From Heliocidaris erythrogramma (taxonomy: Eukaryota > Echinodermata > Echinoidea > Camarodonta > Echinometridae), in assembly GCA_025617745.1 (NCBI GenBank), contig CM046863.1, forward strand, positions 8,234,935 through 8,298,934: DNA of 64,000 nt, in the 5' to 3' direction. Under the pieces are notes generated by a model. That model made no database searches. It was not told the DNA's origin and saw only the letters and a list, made by a program, of their open reading frames with translations. Every line of letters begins with the position of its first letter. The first letter of the stretch is position 1. Of this stretch, positions 31,522 through 41,428 are shown one piece after another. The position numbers were made by a program, and so were the translations under genes.

Positions 31522-31774
31522 GTGGCGTATCCAGGAATGCAGAGGAAGGGGGAGGCTCACGCCTGACGCGAAAAAAATCGTCAGATGCATTCTATTTTAG
31601 GACAAGCAAGGAAAAAAAAATATCACAGTTTTCAGATTCTTTCTGTGCGGGGGGGGGGGGGGGGGGGGTACACATTTCCTTTCATTCGATGTGTAACTAA
31701 GACATGTCAGATTTGGTTTGGGCTGGCACAAAGGGGCACGTATATTCCTGGATATATAATCTTGGATACGCCAC
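31522..31774. mobile_element. Poly-G element with GTGGCGTATCC termini
   Basis: GTGGCGTATCCAGGA at the left and GGATACGCCAC at the right give an 11-bp perfect terminal inverted repeat bounding about 253 bp. The interior has a G run of about 18-19 at 31650-31668. The termini resemble the CAGGGGCGGATC ends at 37286 and 30838, so this appears to be a complete member of the poly-G family. Confidence 0.6.
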
Positions 31775-32429
31775 TCTTAATTTAATCTTTATATTTATAT
31801 AAGGAATTGCTCGCACGCAATCTCATTTTATTAAAGCCTTTTCTGTCTTGAATTTTAAAAGAATAAGGCTAATAAAATTACATTGCAGGTCTATAATCCC
31901 TATAATTTCCATAAATCATATCAAATGAAATATTCTGATTTAATACCAAAAATAAAGATAGCACATTATTATTTTTAAATAACTTTTCTCGACATTCCGT
32001 TAGATATCGCAGTGTTTGCTCACATAGAACTTAATATCAGGGAACATGTTTGGACCCCCACCCCACCATCATCACATAAATATTAATAGAAATTTCATAG
32101 CAAATAACTTTAACAAAAATACAAACATCTAGTCCGAGGCCCCCCCACCCAACTCTCTCCCTCTCCTCCCTGGTGCAGTTAGAGTTGATTCCTATCTATT
32201 TTGGGACATAAGTTTGCATTTGAAGGGACAATATGAAGATTATGCCCTTTAGTTACGGCTTTACCAAAAGGCAAAAGCGCTGTCCAGAAAAAAATTAAAA
32301 AATAAAGAAAATAAAAAAATACAAACATCTTGATTAAGACTATAACCTTTCCCTCTGGGCCGATCGACACATGTACCACAATATATACGCGTGCTTTATT
32401 TCGGCACTGAGCACTCTTCGTATTTAAAC
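31775..32429. other. Non-coding, no gene recognised
   Basis: AT-rich, with C-rich patches at 32055-32070 and 32140-32160. Confidence 0.3.
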
Positions 32430-32690
32430 TCTTTGGTATTGCCAAATACAGTCAGATTTATTAATGCTACATGGAACCTAATGTCAAACATGGGAATCCC
32501 CAATGAAGATTTTGATAAAGAATCAGGAGGTCTGGCAAAATAGGTTAAAAGTGCTTAAACTGATGTTAGGTGCAGTGTTTTGGGGGTGAATGATATATGT
32601 GTTTTTTACGGATGCATGTTGACATGGCTGTCGTGAGTTGTGTGTGGGTGTGTAATACATAATGTATATAAATATATGTTTTATATGGAA
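32430..32690 (+). repeat. Dispersed repeat, copy 1 (partner at 50905-51235)
   Basis: TTATTAATGCTACATGGAAC, GGGAATCCCCAATGAAGAT, GATAAAGAATCAGGAGGTCT, GGTGCAGTG and GACATGGCTGTCGTGAGTT occur in the same order at 50905-51235. The second copy has an extra ~60 bp and a longer T/G tract. Confidence 0.8.
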
Positions 32691-32945
32691 TTTGAAGGTA
32701 ATGCACTTTTTTGCAATTCCATTTATTTGACACATTATGATCATTATAACAAAAACGAGAAAAAGTATAAATAAACAATAAAACGATCAAAAGGCAAATA
32801 TGATCACTGTACAGGTACAATATATGGATAATGTAATAACAAGCAGAGTTATGTCACTATAAGCTAACAGCTTTAAGCATGCCACACCAAATGGCTTATC
32901 ATGACACTGACAACAAACTTGTTGAAACATAACACTATATGTGAC
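32691..32945. other. Non-coding, no gene recognised
   Basis: AT-rich with no supported feature. Confidence 0.3.
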
Positions 32946-33803
32946 CATCCACCACAAAACGACCAATAAGTCGGAAATTTGGGTTTTTTAAATGTCAACA
33001 TAGTTTGAAAGCTTAGATTCTAAGCTTTGAAATGATAGATAACTTGTCTTGTATGGACTAAGCAAACCCTCGTAAATTTCAATGAGAATGTCGACGTGTC
33101 AGACAGGCTAATGACCAAAACAATAGAGAAAACGGGCTCTAAAGAAGAGTGACCATTTAAGAGCGGCTAATCTGTGTCCTATTGTTTGTCGCACAGAAAA
33201 TTGAGTAAAAACTCCCTAGCATACTCTGTGAAGTACTAATTGGATTGGCTTGAAACAGAACGGATATATTTTTTTTGGTTTATTTACATTTTGAATATCA
33301 GACAGTGCATAGTTTTTAAGCTATACAAGAAAAGCGATGTGAAGTACAATCCCAGCAAGTTGACACAAGGAGTTTGAATCTCAAGGAAAACATGGTCATA
33401 TTGAATGAGAGCAAAAACATATTTCAACAGATGGTAGATTAATAAATGAACTTTCAGAAAATATTAAAAACTTAAAATCAACTCGGCTCTATGAGTCGCT
33501 ATCATTGCATGTGGTTTTCTGTTTGGTTTTGTTTTGTTTTTTCTCAGATTGTCAGTGAGGCCGCTATCATTGATATTATTATTTGTCCTTAAGTAGGGAG
33601 GTGAGGCAAATACTGGTTGGTGTCTCTATCATACATCCTTAGTCAGTCTCGGAGCTTGTTCCTAATCATATTGAAGGTTTTACATAATTATTGATCTGCC
33701 TCTTTTTCTTTTTCTTTTTATATATATATATTTTTTTTTTAATATTCTTATCATGTCAATATTTTGTAAATATTGTGATTCTTGATGATTTATAATAAAA
33801 GCA

Positions 33804-33844
<41 letters not shown>

Positions 33845-33934
33845 AAAATCAAAATTTCCACCCCAACCCACATTTTACAGCCGTTTACTCTTAAACTCAC
33901 ATTGCGACTTATTGGTCGTTTTGGGGTGGAGGGC
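32946..33934. mobile_element. ~990-bp element with ~25-bp inverted termini
   Basis: CCACAAAACGACCAATAAGT (about 32953-32972) is repeated inverted at 33907-33926, embedded in longer imperfect matches (TCCACCACAAAAC.. against TCCACCCCAAAAC..). No transposase is visible. The interior contains a nested polyadenylated insertion ending at about 33841. Confidence 0.65.
33540..33841 (+). mobile_element. Retrocopy 3' end with A-tail of about 32
   Basis: AATAAAAGC at about 33796, then about 32 consecutive A (33810-33841), following T-rich 3'-UTR-like sequence. This is the signature of a polyadenylated transcript integrated by reverse transcription. The 5' boundary is not determined. Source gene not recognised. 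Confidence 0.45.
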
Positions 33935-34372
33935 CGCATATACAAAAAACATGAAAACATGAAAGGTATATGAATAGAAAAATAGAAAAATATATATGGT
34001 ACAAAAAAAAAAGAAGAAAAAAAAAAAAAGAAAAAACGATGGTAGAAAAGAGAAAGTAACCCTTACTATTTTAACCAAATATATCTTCACATTGCAATTT
34101 CTAGATGCAAAAAACAATAAGTTTAAATTTTTAGAAACTGATTATACACATTTTAGGAACGTTTAAAAGTTCCTTCTTCAGGGAGGTTGTGATAGCAACA
34201 TTTCCTTCTTTATTACCTTCATTTTACCTTTATTTTCAGTGTGCAACAGTGAAACCGGGACTAACTTTACTAAGATACTAGGCTATAGTGCTAGAAGTAA
34301 TACTCCGATCAGAGTCATCTTGATTTAGAATTGTCGACCATTTATTTTTGAGCATCGTATGGTTATAAAGCA
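33935..34372. other. Non-coding, no gene recognised
   Basis: A-rich around 34005-34036. Otherwise nothing supported. Confidence 0.35.
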
Positions 34373-34672
34373 GGGGTCTGCTCGCTAGTCATAATGACCG
34401 CTATTCATTAAAAAAAATTATACATAAGGACCGCTATTCATAATAAGACATAAGGATTGCTATTCTATTCATAATACGGAAAGAGGGTCGCTATTCATAA
34501 TACCAAATCAGGGTCGTTAATCATAAGGGTCCCTATTCATAATACGAAAACAGGGTCGCTATTCATAAAGGTCCATATTCATAAGGGTCGCTATTCATAA
34601 TCGAAGAAGAGGGTCGCTATTCATAATCAAAAGAAGAGGGTCGCTATTCATTATCAAAGAAGAGGGTCGACA
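34373..34672 (-). repeat. 26-bp repeat family, left-end type array (inverted orientation)
   Basis: Begins GGGTCTGCTCGCTAGTCATA and continues as diverged units containing AGGGTCGCTATTCATAAT, the reverse complement of the unit at 39651-40106 and 51504-53374. About ten units with variable spacing. The beginning mirrors the sequence at 43840-43882 (ACTAGCGGTCCTGATGACTA then ACGAGGTTACCC), so it looks like one terminus of a mobile element. Confidence 0.75.
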
Positions 34673-35040
34673 TTTAAATCAAATAAGAAAGGGATATGGA
34701 TGAAGGACAACCCAAGGCCCAACGGTACTGTATTTAAGAAAGCTCTATAGAATGCATTTCCGGTTTGTCAAATATATCCCTATTTTCTAAAAAAGTGAAC
34801 TATATTCATCAATGCTCCCCACCCTATTGCTTTATCTTTCTGCATTTGTTTTCCCTAACTGTTCTTATGTTATTCTTTGTTTTAGTATCATTTATCTTTT
34901 TTTTTTTTTACCCTGCCTGAGGAACTCATACTTTTATCCGTAAACCTCGGTCCTGGGTTATTTATGTACTTCTTTATTTGAATGTTAAATGTTCTGTGCA
35001 ATGTTTTTTATGTTTTTATAATACAGATGAATTAATGAAA
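34673..35040. other. Non-coding, no gene recognised
   Basis: AT-rich. CTGCCTGAGGAACTCATAC... near 34912 has a retroelement-3'-UTR flavour. Not assigned. Confidence 0.3.
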
Positions 35041-35640
35041 AAAATATCTTTCCCTTATTTTTCGCTTCATCTTTACTTCTATCCTCCCCTTCGTCTCTCT
35101 TTATTTCCTTCTTTCTCTTTCCTTCCTTCTTTGCTTATGTTATTCGTTGTTTTTGGGCTTTCTTTCATCTTCTCTTTCTGGCCTTTCTTATTTTATTCTT
35201 TGTTTTGATCTTTCTTCATCTTCTTGTTGTCTTCTCTTATGCTCTTTTTTTGTTTTGACTTTCTTTGTTCTTCTCTTTCTGTATTTTGATCATTCTTGGA
35301 TCTTCTCTTTCTGTCTTTCCATATATTGTTCTTTGTTCCCTTTCTTTATCTTCTCTTGCTGTCTTTCCCTCATAAATGTTATTATTTGTTTTATCTTCCA
35401 CCATTTTGTCTTTTTTTTCCTTCTTTCATCTCTTTCATCTTTTGTTCTACCCTGCCCCGTGCAATTCTTCATTATTCTCCTTTCATCTTCTCTTTTGATC
35501 TTTCCTCTATCTCTTATCATCTTCTCTATTGTAGCATCTCTTTTCTTTCCTTCTTTTATTTTTTAAGTATTTTTCTCTTATTTCTTCCTTTTGTATTTGT
35601 ATTTTATATTTGTATTTTATATCTCTTCTAGTTTTCTCCA
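35041..35640. repeat. 600-bp polypyrimidine tract
   Basis: Nearly all T and C on the plus strand, with repeated TTCTCTTTCTG and TTTGTTTTGA motifs. The long open frames on both strands here are low-complexity artefacts. Such tracts can form triplex DNA. Confidence 0.75.
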
Positions 35641-36520
35641 GAAGGGTGCAGATTTCCGAAAAAACCTGCCATAAACTGTGACGTCATTTAAACCTAACTG
35701 AGATCTAGGATGCGTTCATAGGTGCCGGAAGTTGGGGGTGGGGGCAAAACGCATTTTCGACCCCCCCCCCCCCCGCTCAAGCCCCCTCCCCCTGGGCGTA
35801 AATGCATAATTTTGGGGAGGGGCTGAATTTTTTTTGGCCCGAATTTTAAGTTTCCCTTTTCTATGTATGAGCGAGCGAAGCTGCAAGGGAGGAAAAATTC
35901 GACACTGTCTTTTGTAGTGAAAATTACATGTATTCCAGTATTAAACTAAATATGAGGACATTGGAGCACCTCGCTGCCCGTAATGAGGTGATAGTCGAGC
36001 CAATATTGCCCTTCTCAAAATCCTCAAGGGGCTACATCACTTCGTACGCCTATATCCCCTCCAAGTTATCTACGGTATTTTACAAGCGAGGGAGAAAAGC
36101 GATTTTTTTTTGATTTTTTTTTTTTTTTGGGGGGGGGCGGGTTTTAAGCTGCAAAAACATTTCTTATTCGATGTACCAAGGAAAAATTCGCGAAAGACTA
36201 GTGCGATCTAGGCCAAGATCCAAATATTGAACATGATAAAAGTCCCTTTTCTCACTTCTTTCTCAAATGAGGGCACAACACTGAGGGAACAAGTGAGAAA
36301 TAATCAAGGAATTTGTAGGAAGGCAACCGAAAGGTGATATTTCTTTCAAATCTATGCAGAAACATTTGAAAATGCGATTTTTATGTGCTTTAACATAATT
36401 ATAATGGGGCAAAATATTGAAAAACAAAACAAAATAGGGACGTATTAACTAGTTCTAAGTATGCTGCACGTGCCCCGCAAATCAGATGGGGAAAATAATG
36501 AAAGAGGAGAAAAGAGACAA
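35641..36520. repeat. Poly-C/poly-G repeat-family remnants
   Basis: CGTTCATAGGTGCCGGAAGT near 35713, poly-C of about 15 at 35760-35775, CTCAAGCCCCCTCCCCCTGG, and GGGGGGGCGGG near 36130. The open frame at 35928-36113 has no recognisable feature. Confidence 0.5.
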
Positions 36521-36649
36521 AGAAAATATGACAATTATTGGACCCCATTTTTGTTTTGCTTTCTTTTTGTTTTGTTCAAGCGGACCCTGCTCGCCAGCCT
36601 CCCCCCTCCCCCATAACAAGGGCCTGTGCATCATGGATTTTCTATGTTT

Positions 36650-38570
36650 GTTTTGAACTTATTTATTCCCATTTTATCTTGACTTCCATAGATCATCAAT
36701 TTATTGACTTATATATGTATGCAGATGACACTAATCTATTTTTTAGCATAAAAGCCTAGAAACTATATGTAATGTGATTAATTCTGAACTGGATTCAGTT
36801 GTAAAATGGATAAGGCTAACAAGTTATCACTGAATCTAGAAAAAACAAATTACATGTTATTTAGTAATACTTTTAACGAACTACTTCTCATAGAAAATAT
36901 ACAAATACAGAAGGTAATTGAAACAGAATTTCTAGGCACTATAATAGATAATAAGCTTTCATGGAAGCATCAGATTGATAATGTATGTAAATTGATATCC
37001 AGAAACATAGGAATGATTAATAAACTCAAATGGTCTTTTCCGCCAAACATACTTCTATCACTATACTCCACACTAGTTTTACCATATCTAAATTATGGAA
37101 AATTAGCCTGGGGAAACAGTGCGGCATGCCTGTTAGACAGAGATTTTTATTGCAGAAAAGGGCTATGCGAATTATAAGTAATGTTAATTATCCCCACCAC
37201 ACTGATGGTCTTATTCAGTCTAATAATGTACTAAATATTTATGATATTTTACCACCTCAATCTTGCTGTACTTATGTTTCAGTATCAGGGGCGGATCTAG
37301 CTTTATTCCAGGGGGGGGGGGGGGGGGGGTTGACCCAACGACGATGCGCAGCATGGTCCAAGCCGCATAGCGGAGGGTCGATTTTTTTTTTTTTTTGCTA
37401 TTTGGAACCCCGTTAGTGATGTTTTCCTGGCATCTACTATACTGCCTGACAGATTGACGATGCTGCTATAATATGTGTGTCTTTTCGTGGATTTGACATA
37501 TACTTTATTCTATGCACATATTACATTAGTTAGCCAGGCCTGACGGGGGGGGGTATTATGGATTGATGTATTTATATACTTGTTATTATAACTAAAATAA
37601 CGGTGGTCCTAGCCACCAACTAACCCATCAATCTATATGCCCCACCCGGTAATCCGACCACTAAGTATCATAATCATGAAATTGCACTGTCTTCAATAAT
37701 ATATTCACAGCAATTATGAGATCCATCATTACCCCACCAGACAAATCAATCTATATCACTTGCCAAGAATCGTACAGCATTACACCCAAAAAACTTTTTC
37801 ATGCAGCTCCTAAAATTTGGAATTCCCCCCCCCCCCCCCCCTTTTTAAATATACGAGACGGTACGTAAATTGAGAATATACGAGCCAGTACGTAAATTGA
37901 GAGAAACCACTTATTGCTTTTTATGAACGTTGATCCCTCAATGATGATTCTTGTTTACCTGTGTAGTAAAATCTATAGACTAAATTAAACCTTCCAGATC
38001 CTGCCCCTCCCCCCCCCCCCCCCTTCCTCACCCCTGTCACTTTGTCCTTCTTTCTTGTTCTGTCTTTTGTAAAGTTTACTCCTTTCCATTGTTAATATTC
38101 CCATCTTTTTGTGTTCACCTTATTTTCAATGCTTTCTCTACGATGGAAAGTGTGTTATGCCTATGAATTTGTTGCTTTCCATGGCCATGTATCTGCCTCC
38201 TCATTTCCCCCTTTTATTCTATTTGCATTTTATGCATGGTTGCCCAGTCTAGTTTTTTATGTACTATATTCATGTATTTATCTTTTGCAGGGACCAGCGC
38301 TTCTACAAGCTATGCTTTATGCGGGTCTCTGTTTTCATTCTCATTTTCATAAAATTAATCTAATGTAGTATTCACTATTGTTACTTTTTTTTCTTACTTA
38401 ATGCAGTTTATTTTGCTTGCAATGATCAAAAAACGTTTCTGCACTAAGTCGTGTTGTCAATTATATTGTATATTGTTGATTGCATAATACATATTGTTAT
38501 ATACATGTACTTTGAAAAATGAAAATGTAATGAAATAAAATCTAAAATCTGAAAAAATCTGAAATCTGAA
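36650..38570 (+). pseudogene. LINE relic: RT C-terminal half, 3' UTR and tail; interrupted by a poly-G insert
   Basis: YADD (RT motif C) is encoded at 36718-36729 in the context YMYADDTNLFFS. After a frameshift KLSLNLEKTNYMLFSNTFNE (from about 36818), LGTIIDNKLSWKHQI and NKLKWSFPPNILLSLYSTLV follow, then YPHHTDGLIQSNNVLNIYDI. A poly-G insert (about 37284-37430) and unassigned sequence precede the C-terminal HYPTRQINLYHLPR-like segment at 37720-37830. The 3' UTR runs to AAATCTGAAAAAATCTGAAA at 38540-38575. The same 3' end is present in inverted orientation at 54220-54850. The family fits CR1/L2-like LINEs without RNase H; multiple frameshifts make it dead. Confidence 0.75.
37284..37430 (+). 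mobile_element. Poly-G family insert in the LINE
   Basis: Starts CAGGGGCGGATCTAGCTTTA and has about 19 G (37311-37329), then TTGACCCAACGACGATGCGC and a T-run. The coding sequence of the LINE stops matching here, which supports insertion. The right end is uncertain. Confidence 0.5.
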
Positions 38571-38594
38571 TCTGAAATCCTCTCCGAGGGACTT

Positions 38595-38700
38595 GGGGTT
38601 AATGCCTTACCAAAGGACACGAGTGCATCCTGGTTTCAAACCCGCATCCTTCAGTTACGAGGCCACTGTTCGACACTGAGCTATCTCGCCTTTCTCTGAG
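38595..38700 (-). repeat. SINE fragment (same family as 15890-16255)
   Basis: TTACCAAAGGACACGAGTGC, TTTCAAACCCGCA and CTGAGCTATCTCGCC parallel the tRNA-related head of the SINE at 16160-16255 in the same (minus) orientation. Confidence 0.6.
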
Positions 38701-39480
38701 GATTATGGACATGATAGGGGAAACCCCTACCATACAGCACCCCCCCCCCCCCCCGCCATCCGCACACAGGCTATGCCATTTATGAATTACTTTGACGAAA
38801 ATTGTCAGTACTTTGTGCTTGTAATTGGTGCAAGTACTTTGTGCTTGTGTTTTCCCCTCCCGCGCGAAGTGCGAAAGCTCTGACGTTTTATAGCAAATCT
38901 GAGATAAAGACAATGGCTCGCCGCAATACTGCACTGTATGTGACAGGGGTGGGGGCATGGAGGAGGGGGGGGGGGGAGGTCCTCCTTCCCCGCAAAGCTC
39001 TGACATTTTGTAGCAAATTTGAGAGAAAGATAAAGAAAAAAAGGCTCGTAGCAAACAATCCTTTTTAGGCGGAAAGTTATATAGCATGTTCGTCGACGCC
39101 CAGACTGCTTTACAATTTCTCCCCTTCCCACGCGAAACGCGAATACCTGTGACGTTTTATAGCAATTTTAAGAATAAGATAGTGGCTCGTACATGTAGCC
39201 ATTCTTTTAAGGCCGAAAATTAGTTCGACACCCTGACTGCTTTCAATTATTGGACGCAATAATGCACCGTATGTATCAGGGGTGGATGCATGGATGGGGA
39301 GTTACTTCCCCCTTCCAGCGGCAAGCGCGAAAACTTTTATCAAATTTCGTAGCGCCTTTTAGGCTTTTATCTTTCTGCTCCTCCGCTTCCTCCGCTTTTT
39401 CGCTCTCGCCTTTTTTTAAGGGCTGTATAGGGGGGGGGGGGGGGGGGGGGGGGGACATGCCCCCCTTTTGCCCGCCTGGC
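38701..39480. repeat. Diverged duplicated poly-G/poly-C repeat units
   Basis: CGCGAARYGCGAAWRCYTTGACG then TTTTATAGCAAWTTTRAGA occurs near 38860 and 39130, followed each time by CAGGGGTGG.GCATGGA and a G run (38964-38977; 39430-39454, about 25 G). Poly-C of about 17 lies at 38738-38754. There are no genes; open frames here read Gly- or Pro-rich because of the homopolymers. Confidence 0.6.
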
Positions 39481-39650
39481 TAGGCCAGGGGTGTATTTGT
39501 TTCATCGCCCATCCCCGTATTGCTTCGAACAGACGTGGGGTTTCCCCCATCCAATATTATCATATTTGTTTGCTAAATTAATTCTTTCATATTTGAGTGT
39601 TCATTGAACAATGAAAATCATATTACAATATTTTACAAATAATCTTAACC
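39481..39650. other. Non-coding, no gene recognised
   Basis: Short AT-rich spacer before the 26-bp array. Confidence 0.3.
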
Positions 39651-40107
39651 TCTTCTTCGATTATGAATAGCGACCCTTTTGTTCGATTATGAATAGCGAC
39701 CCTCTTCTCAGATTATGAATAGGGACTCTCTTCTCTGATTATGAATAGCGACCCTCTTCTTTGATTATGAATAGCGACCCTCTTCTCTGATTATGAATAG
39801 CGACCCTCTTCTTTGATTGTGAATATTGTGAATAGCGACCCTCTTCTTCGATTATGAATAGCGACCCTCTAATCCGATTATGAATAACGACCCTCTTCTT
39901 TGATTATGAATAGCGACCCTCTTCTCTGATTATGAATAGCGACCCTCTTCTCCGATTATGAATAGGGACCCTCTTCTTCGATTATGAATAGCGACCCTCT
40001 TCTTTGATTATGAATAGTGACCCTCTTTCTCCGATTATGAGTAGCGACCCTTATGATTAACGACCCCGATTTGGTATTATGAATAGCGACCCTGTATCTG
40101 TATTATG
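39651..40107 (+). repeat. 26-bp tandem array, part 1 (about 17 units)
   Basis: Units begin GATTATGAATAGCGACCCTC and recur every 26 bp with minor changes. The array is split by the LINE at 40108-43660, which lies between ATTATG and AGCGACCC of one unit, and continues at 43662. Confidence 0.9.
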
Positions 40108-40256
40108 TAATAATAATAATAATAATAAATCATTTATAGAGCGCAGAAAGAAATATCTATATATTCTACTGCGCTGCAAGAGCTCCTAGATGCTATTCTA
40201 AAGGAAAATGGTATAGGCCTATATGTATTTAATGCATGACCATAATTGATATTAAG

Positions 40257-40480
40257 TCAATGTTTAAACAAATAGGTTTTCACTTTTGTTTTAAAGCTTT
40301 GTAATGTCTGAGATTTCCTAATATCTATGGGTAATTTATTCCATAGTCTAGGAGCTGCACAGAAAAATGATCGGTCACCAAGTGTTACTTTTGTTCTAAT
40401 TTGGGGGATCTGCAATGTCAGCGTGTCTTGTGTACTACGAAGATTATGACCATGGGTTTGAGATTTTAGATTCAATAATT
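40257..40480 (-). CDS. LINE ORF2, part 3: C-terminal tail
   Basis: About 72 codons: HGHNLRST, KVTLGDRSFFCAAPRLWNKL and FKTKVKTYLFKH, the conserved L2/CR1 C terminus, ending just before the 3' UTR. Rejoining to part 2 needs a single-base change, so this was recently one ORF. Confidence 0.8.
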
Positions 40481-41428
40481 CAGTAATGTAACTAGGGGCT
40501 GACCATTTAGTGCTTTATAAACTACCATTAACATCTTAAATTCAATTCTTTTGCGTATGGGCAGCCAATGTAATTCTCTTAACAATAATGTAACATGGGA
40601 AAATTTAGGGAGATTACAAATCAATCTTGCACATGAATTTTGAATCCGCTGCAACTTGACTATCTGTGAATCTGGTAATCCATACAATAGACTATTGCAA
40701 TAATCTAATTTGCTTGTAATGCATGCGTGGACAACAATTTTCATGGAATCTTGATCAAAATATTTACGAATGCGCCTCAGATTATAGATCATAAAATATG
40801 CTGATTTACATACACTAATGATTTGTGATTCCATATTTAACTGGGTATCAAATAAGACTCCCAAGTTTCTGGCATTATTGCATGGTTGTATAACACTGTC
40901 AACTATTGATACACCATTTGACTTGAACTTAGATACCTGACGTGGAGTACCAATGACCAGCAGTTCTGTTTTCTTATCATTCAACATCAGTTTGTTTTGT
41001 AACATCCATACTCTAATGTACTCAATACATGTTTCTAATACATTGACACAATAGTCTTCGTTTGGTGTGTTAGGACAGAATGACAGATATATTTGTGTGT
41101 CATCTGCATAGCAGTGACAAGTAATAATAGGGAACTCCTTTTTAATATTTGTAAGGAGTCTGCTTGTATACAATGTGAACAGTAGGGGGCCTAAACGTGA
41201 CCCTTGAGGGACACCAAAAGGTACCTTGAACACCTCTGACTCTGTATCATCCATTTCAACGGTCTGTTTTCTATCATCCAGGTAAGATTCAATCCACGCA
41301 AGAACTTTACCATTAATCAAAAAATGTGTTTTCAAGGTTTGTAACAAACACAAATGATCAATAGTATCAAAAGCGCCACTTAGATCAAGTAAGAGCAACA
41401 GACTTATCTTCCGGTCATCCATTGACAT
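40472..41428 (-). CDS. LINE ORF2, part 2: reverse transcriptase core
   Basis: 318 codons continuing the RT after the first frameshift. Motif A is LLLLLDLSGAFDTIDH (residues about 10-25), motif B GVPQGSRLGPLLF (72-84), and motif C YADD at residues 107-110. The thumb-like and C-terminal parts include LNDKKTELLVIG, CNNARNLGVLFD and LHWLPIRKRIEFKMLMVVYK. The catalytic residues are intact. The next frame follows after a 1-nt deletion near 40483. Confidence 0.85.
   Translation of the reverse strand: MSMDDRKISLLLLLDLSGAFDTIDHLCLLQTLKTHFLINGKVLAWIESYLDDRKQTVEMDDTESEVFKVPFGVPQGSRLGPLLFTLYTSRLLTNIKKEFPIITCHCYADDTQIYLSFCPNTPNEDYCVNVLETCIEYIRVWMLQNKLMLNDKKTELLVIGTPRQVSKFKSNGVSIVDSVIQPCNNARNLGVLFDTQLNMESQIISVCKSAYFMIYNLRRIRKYFDQDSMKIVVHACITSKLDYCNSLLYGLPDSQIVKLQRIQNSCARLICNLPKFSHVTLLLRELHWLPIRKRIEFKMLMVVYKALNGQPLVTLLNY

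Noticed and set aside
35147-35631. Hydrophobic open frames of 111-139 codons
   Set aside because: They lie in a pure polypyrimidine tract; Phe/Leu/Ser richness follows from T and C codons and both strands are open.
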